Shown: positions 29,937-39,999 of the stretch, one piece after another | Layout: the number at the start of each line of letters is the position of its first letter | Position numbering within the stretch: the first letter of the stretch is position 1 | DNA from: Pedosphaera sp. | Lineage (GTDB): Bacteria > Verrucomicrobiota > Verrucomicrobiia > Limisphaerales > SIBE01 | Direction: 5' to 3' | NCBI GenBank assembly: GCA_009695265.1 | Contig: SIBE01000002.1 | Location: 1-50,961 of the forward strand | DNA length: 50,961 nucleotides | The notes under the pieces: generated by a model | What the model saw: the letters and a program-made list of their open reading frames with translations, nothing else | Database searches by the model: none | What the model was told of the DNA's origin: nothing | Position numbers and translations under genes: made by a program

Positions 29937-30305
29937 TTACTCAAACTGGCTCGGCTTTTCCGGCGCTTTTGGAGGCGGCGCAAATGCCTTCTCAACGCGT
30001 GCCACCATGTTAGACCGTGAAGCGGCTGGGTTCTTCGATTCCCGGACGATGGTTTCCATCGCCTGATCGATGCGCAGTTGATACAAGCCCTTGTTGGGAT
30101 CGATGACCGAATAGCCGTTCAATTGCTGACTCGCGGTAGCTGTCTCAGCCAGAGCCTTCCGGCGCTCTGCAATGCGTACCGTGTTTAGGCCGGTCGGTGC
30201 CGTGTAATGCTTCATAAGCTGCACAAGCCCGGCGACGATCAGGAACGCGCCGAGCATGGCAATGAAGTAAACGAAGGATGATGTGCGTGATGAAGAATTG
30301 CTCAT
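29937..30305 (-). CDS. Small single-helix membrane protein of the act-cco cluster
   Basis: The ATG at 30305 (MSNSSSRTSSFVYFIAMLGA) is chosen over the ORF start because GAGGTG lies just upstream and it begins 8 bases after actF; this gives 122 residues. One transmembrane helix (about 10-30) is followed by a soluble part. The segment LNGYSVIDPNKGLYQLRIDQAMETIV resembles the short motif (L..Y.wvD...G.v.IPI..AM) I know from small uncharacterised proteins in other bacterial cytochrome-oxidase gene clusters. There are no Cys or haem motifs. A role in assembly or stability of the complex is plausible but unproven. The C-terminus is Pro/Lys-rich. Confidence 0.75.
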   Translation of the reverse strand: MSNSSSRTSSFVYFIAMLGAFLIVAGLVQLMKHYTAPTGLNTVRIAERRKALAETATASQQLNGYSVIDPNKGLYQLRIDQAMETIVRESKNPAASRSNMVARVEKAFAPPPKAPEKPSQFE

Positions 30306-30313
30306 TCGACACC

Positions 30314-31624
30314 TCAATGGGTTTCAATTCCGGAAGGCGCAGATTTCACTTCGTGGTGCGTGATCGCCTCTTTCAGTCGCGGATCCCGCAGCGGATAAGG
30401 AGGATGAGCCGCAAACCATCGCCTGAAGACCGTGATGAGAACGAAGCCAATCCCCACGAAGCAGAGCACATCAAAAATATGCAATGACATCCCGGTCGGA
30501 TGTAGCACGGGCATGATGTTGAATTGCATATCCATGTAATGCATCAACCAAATCCATGCCGCCATTGGGAGCATGACCGTCATGGAAAGTTTGGCGTCGA
30601 TGCGTAGGAGGCACAGGAATGGAACGAAGAAATGTCCGAAGACGATGAGCATTCCCACATCCCACCAGCTCCCGGTTTCGCGAAGCACATACCAGAAAGT
30701 TTCCTCCGGAATACCGGCGTTCCAGATCAGGAAGTACTGGGAGAAGTGGATGTAGGCGTAGAAAACCGTGAATGCAAAAAGCAAAACGCCAAAGTCATGA
30801 AGCTGCCTCTTGTGGACAACATCCTTAAGTGGACCGGATTTCTTGTAATACAGGGCCAGGACGTAAGCGGTGGCCAATGTGACCCAGGTGCTCCCGGCAA
30901 AGTAGTAGACGCCGTACATCGTGGAAAACCAGGCGTGTTGGAGGGATTTCATCCAATAAATCGCCGCCAGCGTCAGCGTGAAAGCGAAAACGAAAATACC
31001 GCCGGCAGCCCACTTGCGCATGGCCACGGTATGTGAAGCCGCTCCGTCCTTGTCCTGATCCAGAGAATGCGATCGCAGGCGCCAGGAAAAAAGCCACCAG
31101 AGACAGAACAACATTACCGAGACCACCGTCCATGCCGGGCGATTAAAGAGCACTGACTTTGCCTGCAATGCGTGATCCCCAAGTGGATCGATATTCATCC
31201 AACCATAAATCTGCGGCGCAAAAATCAGAATCGGAAGGAATAACCCCAGCATCACCGGCGCAAGAGAGGCGATGTGCTCCAGCATCCGTCGAGTTGGGAC
31301 AGACCAAGCCGCATCAAACAAGTGGTGCAAGATCACGAGGAACAAGCTTCCCAAGCAAAGGCTCAGGAAAAACATGAAGGCAACCAGATAGGAATAGAGG
31401 AATTGCTTACCAAGGGTGTACTCGTGCTGTATTTGCGTGGATACGCCCGCGAGTTTTGAATCGAGAGCTGTCGTCGCAGTCGCGGTGGCGTGCTCCGCCC
31501 CTTCAACGGTGACGAAACCGAATATCACAGCGAGCGCCGAGATCAACAGACACCAGCAAAACCAGCGAGCAGATCGTCCATGACCCACAGCAGTGTCGAT
31601 ATTTGAAAGAGTTCGAGAATTCAT
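30314..31624 (-). CDS. actF: Alternative Complex III subunit ActF
   Basis: A 436-residue integral membrane protein with about ten helices, found right after actE. After an N-terminal helix and a periplasmic stretch, the helices carry FLYSYLVAFMFFLSLCLGSL and later MYGVYYFAGSTWVTLATAYV, typical of ActF, a smaller relative of the NrfD-like ActC. In known ACIII structures ActC and ActF form the membrane core and ActC holds the menaquinol site. ActF has no metal cofactor. It lies 4 bases after actE and is followed by the small membrane protein gene. Confidence 0.88.
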   Translation of the reverse strand: MNSRTLSNIDTAVGHGRSARWFCWCLLISALAVIFGFVTVEGAEHATATATTALDSKLAGVSTQIQHEYTLGKQFLYSYLVAFMFFLSLCLGSLFLVILHHLFDAAWSVPTRRMLEHIASLAPVMLGLFLPILIFAPQIYGWMNIDPLGDHALQAKSVLFNRPAWTVVSVMLFCLWWLFSWRLRSHSLDQDKDGAASHTVAMRKWAAGGIFVFAFTLTLAAIYWMKSLQHAWFSTMYGVYYFAGSTWVTLATAYVLALYYKKSGPLKDVVHKRQLHDFGVLLFAFTVFYAYIHFSQYFLIWNAGIPEETFWYVLRETGSWWDVGMLIVFGHFFVPFLCLLRIDAKLSMTVMLPMAAWIWLMHYMDMQFNIMPVLHPTGMSLHIFDVLCFVGIGFVLITVFRRWFAAHPPYPLRDPRLKEAITHHEVKSAPSGIETH

Positions 31625-31628
31625 AGAC

Positions 31629-32279
31629 CTATTTGTTCAATGAAGCCCTGAATTGTGCGGGCACATCCTCCAACGAACCAAGCCGGCTGAACTGGAGGGC
31701 ACGTAGATAGCTTATCACCGCCCAACGATCCTCAACGGCAAGCTGCGACGCATAAGGCCCCATCAAATTACGGCCGTTGGAAATCACGTGAAACAACTCA
31801 CCATCCGACATCTTTACAATACGCGGATCATGCAGAGTGGCGACGACTGCCATGCCGAGTTTCTTGGTCACACCGTTTCCATCACCCAATGGACCATGAC
31901 ACGGAAGACAGTTGATCTCGAAGCGTTGACGCCCGCGAGCCATCGACTGGGCGTCTATCACTGTTGGATTTAATTCCACCCAATTCGTCGTTCCGGTCAT
32001 CTTTCCCGAGTTGACCGGATGGTCTTCGTATGAATAAACGACGGCACCACCGGCGACATTGCGGCGAGGCTCCGATCGGGCGACGGTCCCGGAAGCTGGC
32101 AACCGGGACGCTCGGTTATCGCGGAAGAACTCATTTGGTACTTGCGGCCGAAACTTCATCTGCCGATCCATGTCAGGGAAAACTTCGATCGGCGGTTTGC
32201 GCAATACGCTTTCGCGGAAGCCGAGAACTCCGATGGAGACCGCGACTATCAAGATCCAGATGGGGAGGAAGTATCGCAT
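31629..32279 (-). CDS. actE: Alternative Complex III monohaem cytochrome ActE
   Basis: The ATG at 32279 (MRYFLPIWILIVAVSIGVLG) is used; the longer ORF overlaps actD in another frame. The 216-residue product has an N-terminal membrane anchor or signal, a segment with FPDMDRQMKFRPQVPNEFF typical of ActE, and one haem site CLPCHG near 124 within a class I cytochrome c fold (RGRQRFEINCLPCHGPLGDG). ActE passes electrons from ActA towards the next carrier. The likely Met ligand is in NGRNLMGPYA. The gene is one base from the actD stop. Confidence 0.9.
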   Translation of the reverse strand: MRYFLPIWILIVAVSIGVLGFRESVLRKPPIEVFPDMDRQMKFRPQVPNEFFRDNRASRLPASGTVARSEPRRNVAGGAVVYSYEDHPVNSGKMTGTTNWVELNPTVIDAQSMARGRQRFEINCLPCHGPLGDGNGVTKKLGMAVVATLHDPRIVKMSDGELFHVISNGRNLMGPYASQLAVEDRWAVISYLRALQFSRLGSLEDVPAQFRASLNK

Positions 32280-32280
32280 G

Positions 32281-32820
32281 TTAGTCCTCGACGAAATGGA
32301 TTTGCCTGCCTCCCGAATCCTCCAGGAGCTTGCGGGTTTCCGTGCTGGAATACTTCGGATCGTCGCATTGGATTGTAATGAAGAACCGGTCGTTGGAGAA
32401 TCGAGCAAACGTCCGGCTCTTGAGCAGCGGATTGTACAACTTTGGCAACCGGTTCAGGAAGAGCATCCCAAAAAGCGTACCGAATGAAGCCAGCAGAATC
32501 GTCAGCTCGTATGAAACCGGGAATGCAAACATCGGGCTGAACAGCGGTTTACCGCCGACCACCACCGGATAATCCCATTTGTTCATCCACCAGATCATCG
32601 ACATACCGGTGGTGAAACCAGTCATGCCGCCGAAAAAGGTGAACCAGCCAACTTTCGAGTTTTGAAGTCCCATCGCATCGTCCATTCCGTGAACGGGGTA
32701 TGGCGTGTGAACATCCCACCGACGGAAGCCGGCGTCGCGAACGCGCACAGCCGCATTCATGATGTCTGCCGCTGTTTCAAACTCGGCGATCAGCGCGTAA
32801 GGTGTGTTCGTCTCAGGCAT
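32281..32820 (-). CDS. actD: Alternative Complex III subunit ActD
   Basis: The ATG at 32820 (MPETNTPYALIAEFETAADI) is preferred, giving 179 residues. It is the DUF3341 type: an N-terminal alpha/beta domain (ferredoxin-like fold, with VRDAGFRRWDVHTPYPVHGM), two transmembrane helices (about 60-80 and 95-120) and a soluble C-terminal part. In ACIII structures ActD contacts ActC and ActF at the membrane without carrying a cofactor. It follows actC after 21 bases and precedes actE by one base. Confidence 0.92.
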   Translation of the reverse strand: MPETNTPYALIAEFETAADIMNAAVRVRDAGFRRWDVHTPYPVHGMDDAMGLQNSKVGWFTFFGGMTGFTTGMSMIWWMNKWDYPVVVGGKPLFSPMFAFPVSYELTILLASFGTLFGMLFLNRLPKLYNPLLKSRTFARFSNDRFFITIQCDDPKYSSTETRKLLEDSGGRQIHFVED

Positions 32821-32841
32821 TTTCCAGGTCCTCAAATAGGT

Positions 32842-34275
32842 TTAGTGATGCCCTTTCGCACCGCCCAATGCATGGTGCGGATCCGCCTGCGGGGTCACGC
32901 CCTTCACTTCCGCGATCGCAATCACCGGAAGGAAACGCATGAACAGCAGGAACAAAGTCATGAACAAACCGAAGCTTCCCACGAACGTCAGGACGTCCAC
33001 GTAAGTCGGATAGAACATGCCCCAGCTCGATGGCAGATAATCGCGATGGAGCGAGGTCACAATGATGACGAACCGTTCGAACCACATGCCGATGTTTACG
33101 AAGATCGAAACGATGAAGACAAAAACCACGTGTGTCCGGCACCATTTGAACCAGAAGAGTTGAGGCGAAATGACGTTGCACGAAATCATCGTCCAGTAAG
33201 CCCACCAATAGGGACCGAACGCACGGTTCTTGAAGGCATAAAGCTCGTAAGGATTGCCGCCATACCAGGCGATGAAGAATTCCATGCCGTAGGCGTAACC
33301 CACGATGGAACCGGTCGCGAGGATGACCTTGCACATCAACTCGACGTGCCGGATCGTGATAACGTCGTGGAGACCGCAGACCGATCGCAACGGAATCAAA
33401 AGCGTCAGGACCATGCCGAAGCCAGAGAAGATCGCGCCAGCGACGAAGTAAGGAGGGAAGATCGTCGTGTGCCAGCCGGGCACTTGTGAAACGGCGAAGT
33501 CGAATGAAACCACCGAGTGCACCGACAAAACGAGCGGCGTGCTCAAGCCTGCGAGAAGCAAGTAGGCCTTCTCGTAATTACTCCAGTGGCGGTTTGATCC
33601 GGTCCACCCAAGAGCGAAAAGTCCGTAGAGAAATTTGCGCATCTTCGTCGTCGCACGATCACGCATCGTCGCCAGGTCAGGAACCAGGCCGACGTACCAG
33701 AATAGAAGGGAAACGGTTCCGTAAGTCGAAACCGCGAAAACGTCCCACAACAACGGCGAGCGAAACTGCGGCCAGATGCTGTTCGCATTCGGGAATGGAA
33801 TCAGGTAGCCTGGATATAGTGCAAACCACACACGACCCGTATGCACGACCGGAAAAATTCCTGCGCAAACCACTGCAAAGAGCGTCATTGCTTCAGCAGC
33901 GCGATTGATCGATGTCCGCCACTTCTGACGTAGCAAGAAAAGAATGGCCGAAATCAGTGTGCCCGCGTGGCCAATGCCGATCCAGAAGACGAAGTTCGTG
34001 ATGTCCCACGCCCACCCCACCGTGTTGTGCAATCCCCAGACACCCACGCCGGTCGAGATGAGATAGCCGATCATTCCCGCCATCATCGACATCACCGAAA
34101 AACTGATGGCGAAGGCAATCCACCACCATCGAGGCGTCTTCCCCTCTGCGATGCCGGCGATTTTGTCGCTGATCCACCCCATCGGGCGTTGGTTCAGCAC
34201 CAGCGGCACGCGCTCCAATTCGCGCGGCGGCCCGGCTAACTTCAGTGCGCCCTGACTTGATACTGCGTCAGCCAT
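32842..34275 (-). CDS. actC: Alternative Complex III quinol-binding subunit ActC
   Basis: A 477-residue NrfD/polysulfide-reductase-like membrane protein with about ten helices. Recognisable segments are [20 protein letters not shown], with the conserved Gly-His of the family, [20 protein letters not shown], and [20 protein letters not shown]. ActC holds the menaquinol oxidation site and is thought to provide a proton path, with electrons leaving through the iron-sulfur clusters of ActB. The start overlaps the actB stop by one base, indicating coupled translation. Confidence 0.95.
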   Translation of the reverse strand: MADAVSSQGALKLAGPPRELERVPLVLNQRPMGWISDKIAGIAEGKTPRWWWIAFAISFSVMSMMAGMIGYLISTGVGVWGLHNTVGWAWDITNFVFWIGIGHAGTLISAILFLLRQKWRTSINRAAEAMTLFAVVCAGIFPVVHTGRVWFALYPGYLIPFPNANSIWPQFRSPLLWDVFAVSTYGTVSLLFWYVGLVPDLATMRDRATTKMRKFLYGLFALGWTGSNRHWSNYEKAYLLLAGLSTPLVLSVHSVVSFDFAVSQVPGWHTTIFPPYFVAGAIFSGFGMVLTLLIPLRSVCGLHDVITIRHVELMCKVILATGSIVGYAYGMEFFIAWYGGNPYELYAFKNRAFGPYWWAYWTMISCNVISPQLFWFKWCRTHVVFVFIVSIFVNIGMWFERFVIIVTSLHRDYLPSSWGMFYPTYVDVLTFVGSFGLFMTLFLLFMRFLPVIAIAEVKGVTPQADPHHALGGAKGHH

Positions 34276-37200
34276 TAGTGCGCTCCTTTCTTTTCAGCTC
34301 CCACCGGCTCACCGTGAGCCGCTCCCGCACCGTGACTGGCAAATGGATCGTCGTGCCGATGCTCTTCATACTCCTGCAAACTTGCTGGCATCTTGTAGTA
34401 GTCCGGCATTTCGGGATTTGGATTGCGAATGCGTGCCAAGTAAGTCACGCGTGGCTTGGTATCGAGGAATCCAAGAACCGCGTAATCACGGGCTTGTCCC
34501 TTGAGTTTTGAAACCCGGCTCTCAGGGTCAAGCAGATTGCCGAATGCGATCGCCTCCGCGGGACAAACCTGAGCGCACGCCGTGGTGAATGTTCCTTCCG
34601 GAACACGCACCTGATCAGTGGCTCCAGCCTTCACTTTCTGTGAGATTTTCGCCCCTTCGATGCGCTGAATGCAGAACGTGCATTTCTCCATCACGCCGCG
34701 CATGCGAATGCTCACGTCCGGATTTTTCGCCATCTTGACGATATCCACCTCGTCCTTCGGCCTCGTCGCAAGCGGGCCCTGGTAGAGAGCCGTGAGCGGA
34801 CGCTTGTTGAAATCGAAGAAATTAAAGCGGCGAACTTTCCAGGCGCAGTTGTTCGAGCAGTACCGGGTTCCAACGCAACGATTGTAGGCCATGACATTGA
34901 TCCCTTCCTCATCATGCACGGTGGCGTTGACCGGACATACCATCTCGCAAGGAGCACTCTCGCAATGCTGGCAAAGCATCGGCTGCATGTTCACCTGCGG
35001 ATCGTCGGCTGCCTCTTCCGGGTTCTCACGCGAGCTGCTGAAATAACGATCGATTCGCATCCAGTGCATCTCGCGATTCTTGAAGATCTGATCCTTCCCA
35101 ACAATCGGAATGTTGTTTTCGCTCTGGCAGGCGATGACACAGGCGCCGCAACCGACACAGGAGTTCAGATCGATCGACATTCCCCACTGATGCACTTCGC
35201 TCTGGAGAATTTGTCGGCGATCATCACGAAGATCGGTGCCGCCGTTCTTGCCGTTTGGATGCTTGTCGTAAGGATGCTTGTAAATCGGCCCCGCGTTCGG
35301 CGCGTGCGCCTCCAGATCCATGTTCTTCGCAAACGCCGGCTTCTGCTGAAACTGCTGCCAGTTTGCCTCACGAATGATTGGGCGACCCTCCATTACACCG
35401 TGGTCTTGAGTCGTCACGACTCGGTGCGATCTGTCCAGACGCGACGGGCGCTCGACGCCGGAAGCAACAAAAGGCGCTGCCGAACCGCGAACCTCGTAGG
35501 CGCTAAAGCCCACTTTCTGACCGCCAAAGCCACCGATGCGTCCGGCTCGTTCTCGTCCGTATCCAAGAGCCAAGCCTAAGGTGAAATCTGCCAAACCCGG
35601 CTGAACCGCCACCGGCCCCTGGACTTTGAGGTCGCCGACCTTGACCTCAATCACGTCACCGGTCTTGACTCCCAACTCAACTGCAGTCTTGCGGCTCAGC
35701 AAAATCGGATTGTCCCAAACGACTTTCGTGATCGGATCGGGAAGCTCCTGAAGCCATCCGTTGTTGTTGTAACGACCGTCATCCAGCTTGGAATCTCGAA
35801 AGAAAACGACTTCCAGTTTCTCAACGGAAGGAGCTGGCACCGATTGTTGACCGCCCAGAGCTTGAGCTGTAGCCGACGACCTTAACGCAACTAAAACTGG
35901 ACGGTGGGCACTCTCAGCCAGGAAACCATCGTGGAGGAACTTCTTCCACCGTGGCTCGTTTTCGCCGCCAGCGTTGTTGGCAAAGGTCTCGCGCACCAGT
36001 TCATACGGGCTTGTCTGCGCCAAACCCGCTGCCCGCGCCAGCACTTCAATTTCCGTCATACCGCCAAATAACGGTTCTATGAGAGGCTGGATGCCAACAA
36101 TAGTGCCATCCGGAGTCCGGGCATCTCCCCAGCTCTCGAGATAATGAGCCTGCGGGATTTGAAAGTCGCTCGCCGTGGAGGTTTCATCCTCGTAGTATCC
36201 AAGGCGGATTACCTTCTTCGCCTTGCGCTGCGTTTGCGCCCAAATCAAATCCACAGGGGCATTGTAGGCAGGATTACCGCCCGAAATCACCAGCGTGTTG
36301 ACCTGGCCCGAGTTCAAAGCCTGCGCGAGTTGGCCAATCGTCCCCTCGGCTCCAATCGAAGGGGCCGTGAGGTAACTGACCGGAGCCGCCCCTCCCTGAG
36401 TGCTGCCAAGCGCGACATTCATCACAGCGGCCACAAGGTGGGCAGCCACAGGCTGGCGGTAGCCCGCTACGACGAGGGCCTTGCCTCTCTGTGCCACCAA
36501 ATCTTTCGCGCATTCGACGGCCCATTTCTCAGCATCGGGAGCGCCGTTGGCGAGTTGTTGAAGAGCTGCGTTCAACTCGGGTGTCGCCGGGAAGTTTGTC
36601 TGTTTAAGAACCTCGATCGCAACACGAGCACCGATCTTGACAACCGAGCTCGTCGAAATGCGAAGCCGATGATCCGCGTTTGACCCGGTCACAGTCAGCA
36701 GACCCTCGACGACGTAGAGACGGCTCATCTTGTCGCCAGGTTTCTCAACCCGACGCCCGGCGGCGTAACCACGAATATGCTTCCATGCGTTGTCCTCCGC
36801 ACCCGCAAAATCACAGTCCAGAGACAAAATCGCCGAAGCTGTGCCGAAGCGGTAGGAAGCAATCACCGGCTGGCCAAAAGCGATGGTCAATGCTTGCGCC
36901 TCAAAACCCATATCCGCAGGCTCGTAAACATGCCACGTCGCTTGCGGATACTTCTGTGCGATCAGGGCCTGCAACCGTGCTCGCGTGGGCGAATTATTTC
37001 GTTCCACGAGGAAAGAAAGTCCGTCACCGCGATTTTGTCCAAAGCGGACCTCAATCTGGCGCAATTCGTCGATGGCAGCCTCGCGAGTTGCAGTCGAACC
37101 GGCGCTTGTAAATCGCGTCGCCCGATCCGGATCATAAAGATCCAGGATGGATGCTTGCGCAAAAACGTTTGTTCCGCCGCCGCTCTCAGGATGGCCAAGG

Positions 37201-37574
37201 TTGCCCTCGATCTTCGTGGGCCGTCCGTCACTCGACTTCACAAGCAGAGGAACTGCCCCACCCCTCCCAGGCATGGCCGTTGCGTAATACTGTGCGACGC
37301 CGTGGACATACCCTTCCGGCATTTTCGAGAATGGATGGATATACTCCTCCGGCTTGCGGCAGCCGGTGAGTCCGATGCCCGCGAGCGCAAAGGAAGCGGA
37401 CATCAACTGCATGAAAGAACGCCGTGTCACCGGGTCCGTCAATTCGCTCGCGCCGTCGGGAAACTCACGTGCCGCCCACTGCTTGAACTCCGGGGTTTCA
37501 GCCAGGTGATCGAGACTGCGCCAATACTTTGGACCCGTGTCCGGTTCCGGGCATGGAGGAGGAATGATTTTCAT
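34275..37574 (-). CDS. actB: Alternative Complex III iron-sulfur subunit ActB
   Basis: A 1099-residue fusion. A Tat-type motif ([20 protein letters not shown]) sits at about 49-68, set back from the N-terminus, followed by a lipobox-like LTGC (Cys 72); such placement is usual for ActB. Residues about 90-770 resemble a molybdopterin oxidoreductase but no Mo-binding Cys is evident, as in known ActB. Residues about 805-1015 form the ferredoxin-like part with four cluster sites: [37 protein letters not shown] and CTFCIQR..CAQVCP. The missing Cys in the third set (CVGTRYC) fits the 3Fe-4S centre known in ACIII. Start and stop overlap the neighbours (ATGA with actA, TAATG with actC). Confidence 0.96.
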   Translation of the reverse strand: MKIIPPPCPEPDTGPKYWRSLDHLAETPEFKQWAAREFPDGASELTDPVTRRSFMQLMSASFALAGIGLTGCRKPEEYIHPFSKMPEGYVHGVAQYYATAMPGRGGAVPLLVKSSDGRPTKIEGNLGHPESGGGTNVFAQASILDLYDPDRATRFTSAGSTATREAAIDELRQIEVRFGQNRGDGLSFLVERNNSPTRARLQALIAQKYPQATWHVYEPADMGFEAQALTIAFGQPVIASYRFGTASAILSLDCDFAGAEDNAWKHIRGYAAGRRVEKPGDKMSRLYVVEGLLTVTGSNADHRLRISTSSVVKIGARVAIEVLKQTNFPATPELNAALQQLANGAPDAEKWAVECAKDLVAQRGKALVVAGYRQPVAAHLVAAVMNVALGSTQGGAAPVSYLTAPSIGAEGTIGQLAQALNSGQVNTLVISGGNPAYNAPVDLIWAQTQRKAKKVIRLGYYEDETSTASDFQIPQAHYLESWGDARTPDGTIVGIQPLIEPLFGGMTEIEVLARAAGLAQTSPYELVRETFANNAGGENEPRWKKFLHDGFLAESAHRPVLVALRSSATAQALGGQQSVPAPSVEKLEVVFFRDSKLDDGRYNNNGWLQELPDPITKVVWDNPILLSRKTAVELGVKTGDVIEVKVGDLKVQGPVAVQPGLADFTLGLALGYGRERAGRIGGFGGQKVGFSAYEVRGSAAPFVASGVERPSRLDRSHRVVTTQDHGVMEGRPIIREANWQQFQQKPAFAKNMDLEAHAPNAGPIYKHPYDKHPNGKNGGTDLRDDRRQILQSEVHQWGMSIDLNSCVGCGACVIACQSENNIPIVGKDQIFKNREMHWMRIDRYFSSSRENPEEAADDPQVNMQPMLCQHCESAPCEMVCPVNATVHDEEGINVMAYNRCVGTRYCSNNCAWKVRRFNFFDFNKRPLTALYQGPLATRPKDEVDIVKMAKNPDVSIRMRGVMEKCTFCIQRIEGAKISQKVKAGATDQVRVPEGTFTTACAQVCPAEAIAFGNLLDPESRVSKLKGQARDYAVLGFLDTKPRVTYLARIRNPNPEMPDYYKMPASLQEYEEHRHDDPFASHGAGAAHGEPVGAEKKGAH

Positions 37575-38221
37575 CGATGACAGGCGGAGCAGTTTTGAGA
37601 GGAATTGACCTTCCAGTCATGCACGAACTTCTCACCGAGTTGAAGCTGGGCGGCTTCGTTCGTGTGCCAATTCAGGTTGAAGACCTGCTCCGGCGGACGG
37701 ATGTTCTTTTCGGGATTCCGGTGGCAATCAAGACAGAAACCCATGCTTAACGGCTGTGCATGGCGCACTTCGTCCATCTTGTTGATCTCACCGTGGCAAC
37801 TAAAGCAACTGACCCCACGGTTCACGTGAACGGAATGATTAAAATAGACGTAATCCGGGGTCTTGTGGATCTGAACCCACGGAATTGCCTTCCCGGTGTT
37901 GTAGCTTTCCCGGACAAGCGCCAGCTTCGGATCATTTGCCAGGATCTGGTTGTGGCAATTCATGCACGTTGAAGCCGCAGGAATATTTGAGTACCAGGAT
38001 TTCTCCACCCCATTGTGGCAATACCGGCAGTCCAAGCCAACCTGATCCACGTGAATCGCATGGGAAAACGCGACCGGCTGGACGGGCTGATAGCCCACCC
38101 GGGTGTACTTTGGTGTCGCGTAGTAAGTGATCCCCGCGAACACAGTGGTTCCTGCGATCAAGGCTCCAGCGATCACTCGCGTCGGAAGCTTGTTCGTCCA
38201 CTTTGGAAAAATGTCTGACAT
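37571..38221 (-). CDS. actA: Alternative Complex III pentahaem cytochrome ActA
   Basis: The ATG at 38221 (MSDIFPKWTNKLPTRVIAGA) is preferred, giving 216 residues. One N-terminal transmembrane helix (about 17-36) anchors a periplasmic domain with five CxxCH motifs: CRYCH, CMNCH, CFSCH, CLDCH and CSACH. ActA collects electrons from the ActB clusters and passes them to ActE or an outside acceptor. It is the first gene of the cluster, and its stop overlaps the actB start as ATGA. The preceding 348-base gap must hold the promoter for the whole act-cco operon. Confidence 0.95.
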   Translation of the reverse strand: MSDIFPKWTNKLPTRVIAGALIAGTTVFAGITYYATPKYTRVGYQPVQPVAFSHAIHVDQVGLDCRYCHNGVEKSWYSNIPAASTCMNCHNQILANDPKLALVRESYNTGKAIPWVQIHKTPDYVYFNHSVHVNRGVSCFSCHGEINKMDEVRHAQPLSMGFCLDCHRNPEKNIRPPEQVFNLNWHTNEAAQLQLGEKFVHDWKVNSSQNCSACHR

Positions 38222-38569
38222 CGGAAAGCTGTGTAAAATCTCCACCCAGAAGCCGCTTAACTACGAAACCCGTAAACAAGCATCACCCGCAGCGCGCCAG
38301 TCCCATTAAACTTCATCAATTGAGTCCTTCTTCCCCTCGATTCGCGCCGCTCAATAAGTAATGCTTTTCCAATGGGCAGTGATGTTTAACGGGAGGGAAA
38401 GTCAAAGCAAGCAACTTCACGCTTTGCATCGAACATTTCCGTTTGCTTAATAATGGCAATAAGCCACGCCTGCTGGCACCGGGTGCCTAGCCAAGCTCAG
38501 AAACACTATTTAAGCCCAAATTGGAGGGCCGGCTCACATCAATTTCGTTCACGAAAACAACGCTCTCAC
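38222..38569. other. Intergenic gap upstream of actA
   Basis: This 348-base stretch lies downstream of glcF and upstream of actA, both on the minus strand. It should hold the promoter of the act-cco operon. A TTGACT at 38397-38402 on the minus strand has no good -10 partner. A short palindrome GGCACCGGGTGCC (38476-38488) follows the glcF end but has no T-run. I see no ORF with coding character; the 60- and 122-residue ORFs reported here are on the other strand and resemble no protein. Confidence 0.5.
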
Positions 38570-39883
38570 TTACTCTCCTCTTCGATACGCCTCAGCCAGC
38601 AATGTGATCGGATGCACCAGCCGCACTTGCATCCCCTCACGCCGCGCGCCATTGACGAGCTGCAACAGGCACCCAGGATTCGCCGTCGCCACCACCATCG
38701 CTCCGGTTTTGCGGATGTGTCCAAGCTTCCGATTCAAAAGCTCCGTTGCCATCTCCGGCTGAATCAAATTGTAAATCCCAGCGCTGCCGCAGCACCAAGT
38801 GCTTTCGGCCAATTCCACTAATTTCAAGTTCGGGATCGCCCTCAACACCTGACGAGGCTGCAAGGTGATCTTCTGCCCATGGCACAAATGGCAAGCCTCA
38901 TGATAAGTGACCAGCATTTCATCGCAAATGTCCTTCGAGGTGCTTTGATTCACCCCCTTTGGAGATGTGATCCCGATCTCTACCAACCACTCGTGAACAT
39001 CCTTCACCTTCATGTCCCATAGCTGCGCTCGTTCCTCATAAGCCGCATCGCCAGCCAATAATTTCGCATAATGTTTCAAATGTGAACCGCAGCCAGCCGC
39101 GTTCGTGATGATCGCGTCGAACTTCTCCGGCGGAAACTGATCGATGTTCACGCGCGCCAGCCGTTGCGCCAGCTCCCACTCTCCGTTATGCGCGTGCAAC
39201 GAGCCGCAGCACGATTGCTCGGGAGGCGTCGCCACTTCGCACCCATTCCGGGCCAAAACTTCCACCGTGTCCCGATTCACATCACTGAAAATCAAGTCCT
39301 GCGCGCAACCTGTGAGCATCGCCACGCGGTAACGCTTTTCACCGACAGCCGGCGTGCCAGGCGCAATCAGCTCATCCGAGAATTTCCGTTGCATTGTGGG
39401 TGTCATCTCCTCCAGCTCGCGAAAACGCTTCGGCAAAAGTTTCAGAACGCCGGTGCGCCGAACGAATGTCTGCAAGCCAAGCCGCTGGTACAACCTCAGC
39501 ACGTGTCCGAGCAAATGCAGCCGCCGCAAATCCATGAACAACCACTGCAAGGTGAACCCACGCACCAGTCCCCTGCCCTGCGAATCCAGCGTGCCGCTTT
39601 GTTCCGCCTCCGCCCGCGCATGCTCGAACAGTTCCGCATAATTCACTCCCGCCGGGCACGCCGTCATGCACGCCAGACAACCCAGACAAAAATACATCTC
39701 ATCCGCGAAGGTCTTCGTCGCCTCCATCTTCCCATCAGCAATTGCGCGCATCAGAGCGATGCGACCGCGCGGGCTGTTGCGCTCCAGTTTTGTCGCGTCA
39801 TAAGTGGGGCACGTGGGCAGGCACAGCCCGCAATGCATGCATTGCTGTACCACCGAATAGTCCAGATTCTTCAGATGCGACAT
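38570..39883 (-). CDS. glcF: Glycolate oxidase iron-sulfur subunit
   Basis: The ORF opens with a GTG at 39916; ATG 39883 (MSHLKNLDYSVVQQCMHCGL), preceded by AAGGAAG, is the likely start and gives 437 residues. Two ferredoxin sites are clear: CMHCGLCLPTCPTY and CLGCLACMTACPAG. Two cysteine-rich CCG domains follow, with CCGSLHAHNG and CCGSAGIYN. GlcF takes electrons from the flavin subunits GlcD/GlcE as glycolate is oxidised to glyoxylate and passes them to the quinone pool. GlcD and GlcE are not in the window, so it either partners with proteins encoded elsewhere or acts with another 2-hydroxyacid dehydrogenase. It is divergent from the ThuA/propeller gene. Confidence 0.9.
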   Translation of the reverse strand: MSHLKNLDYSVVQQCMHCGLCLPTCPTYDATKLERNSPRGRIALMRAIADGKMEATKTFADEMYFCLGCLACMTACPAGVNYAELFEHARAEAEQSGTLDSQGRGLVRGFTLQWLFMDLRRLHLLGHVLRLYQRLGLQTFVRRTGVLKLLPKRFRELEEMTPTMQRKFSDELIAPGTPAVGEKRYRVAMLTGCAQDLIFSDVNRDTVEVLARNGCEVATPPEQSCCGSLHAHNGEWELAQRLARVNIDQFPPEKFDAIITNAAGCGSHLKHYAKLLAGDAAYEERAQLWDMKVKDVHEWLVEIGITSPKGVNQSTSKDICDEMLVTYHEACHLCHGQKITLQPRQVLRAIPNLKLVELAESTWCCGSAGIYNLIQPEMATELLNRKLGHIRKTGAMVVATANPGCLLQLVNGARREGMQVRLVHPITLLAEAYRRGE

Positions 39884-39999
39884 GACTTCCTTCATCTCTC
39901 GAAGAAATGGATGCACGTGCAGCCTGTGGATTCAATCTATTAAACAAGTTCTGCAAGCCGTCTTGCCAGTTTTGAAACATCAGGCCAGACTCTCGACTC

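Noticed and set aside
32662-33489. 275-residue plus-strand ORF
   Set aside because: Antisense to actD/actC; composition rich in His/Arg/Glu typical of shadow frames.
36777-37580. 267-residue plus-strand ORF
   Set aside because: Antisense to actB, whose frame is fully supported by cluster motifs.
38476-38488. GGCACCGGGTGCC as terminator of glcF
   Set aside because: Loop of one base and no T-run on the minus strand.
39164-39943. 259-residue plus-strand ORF
   Set aside because: Antisense to glcF; Gln/Arg/His-rich shadow.
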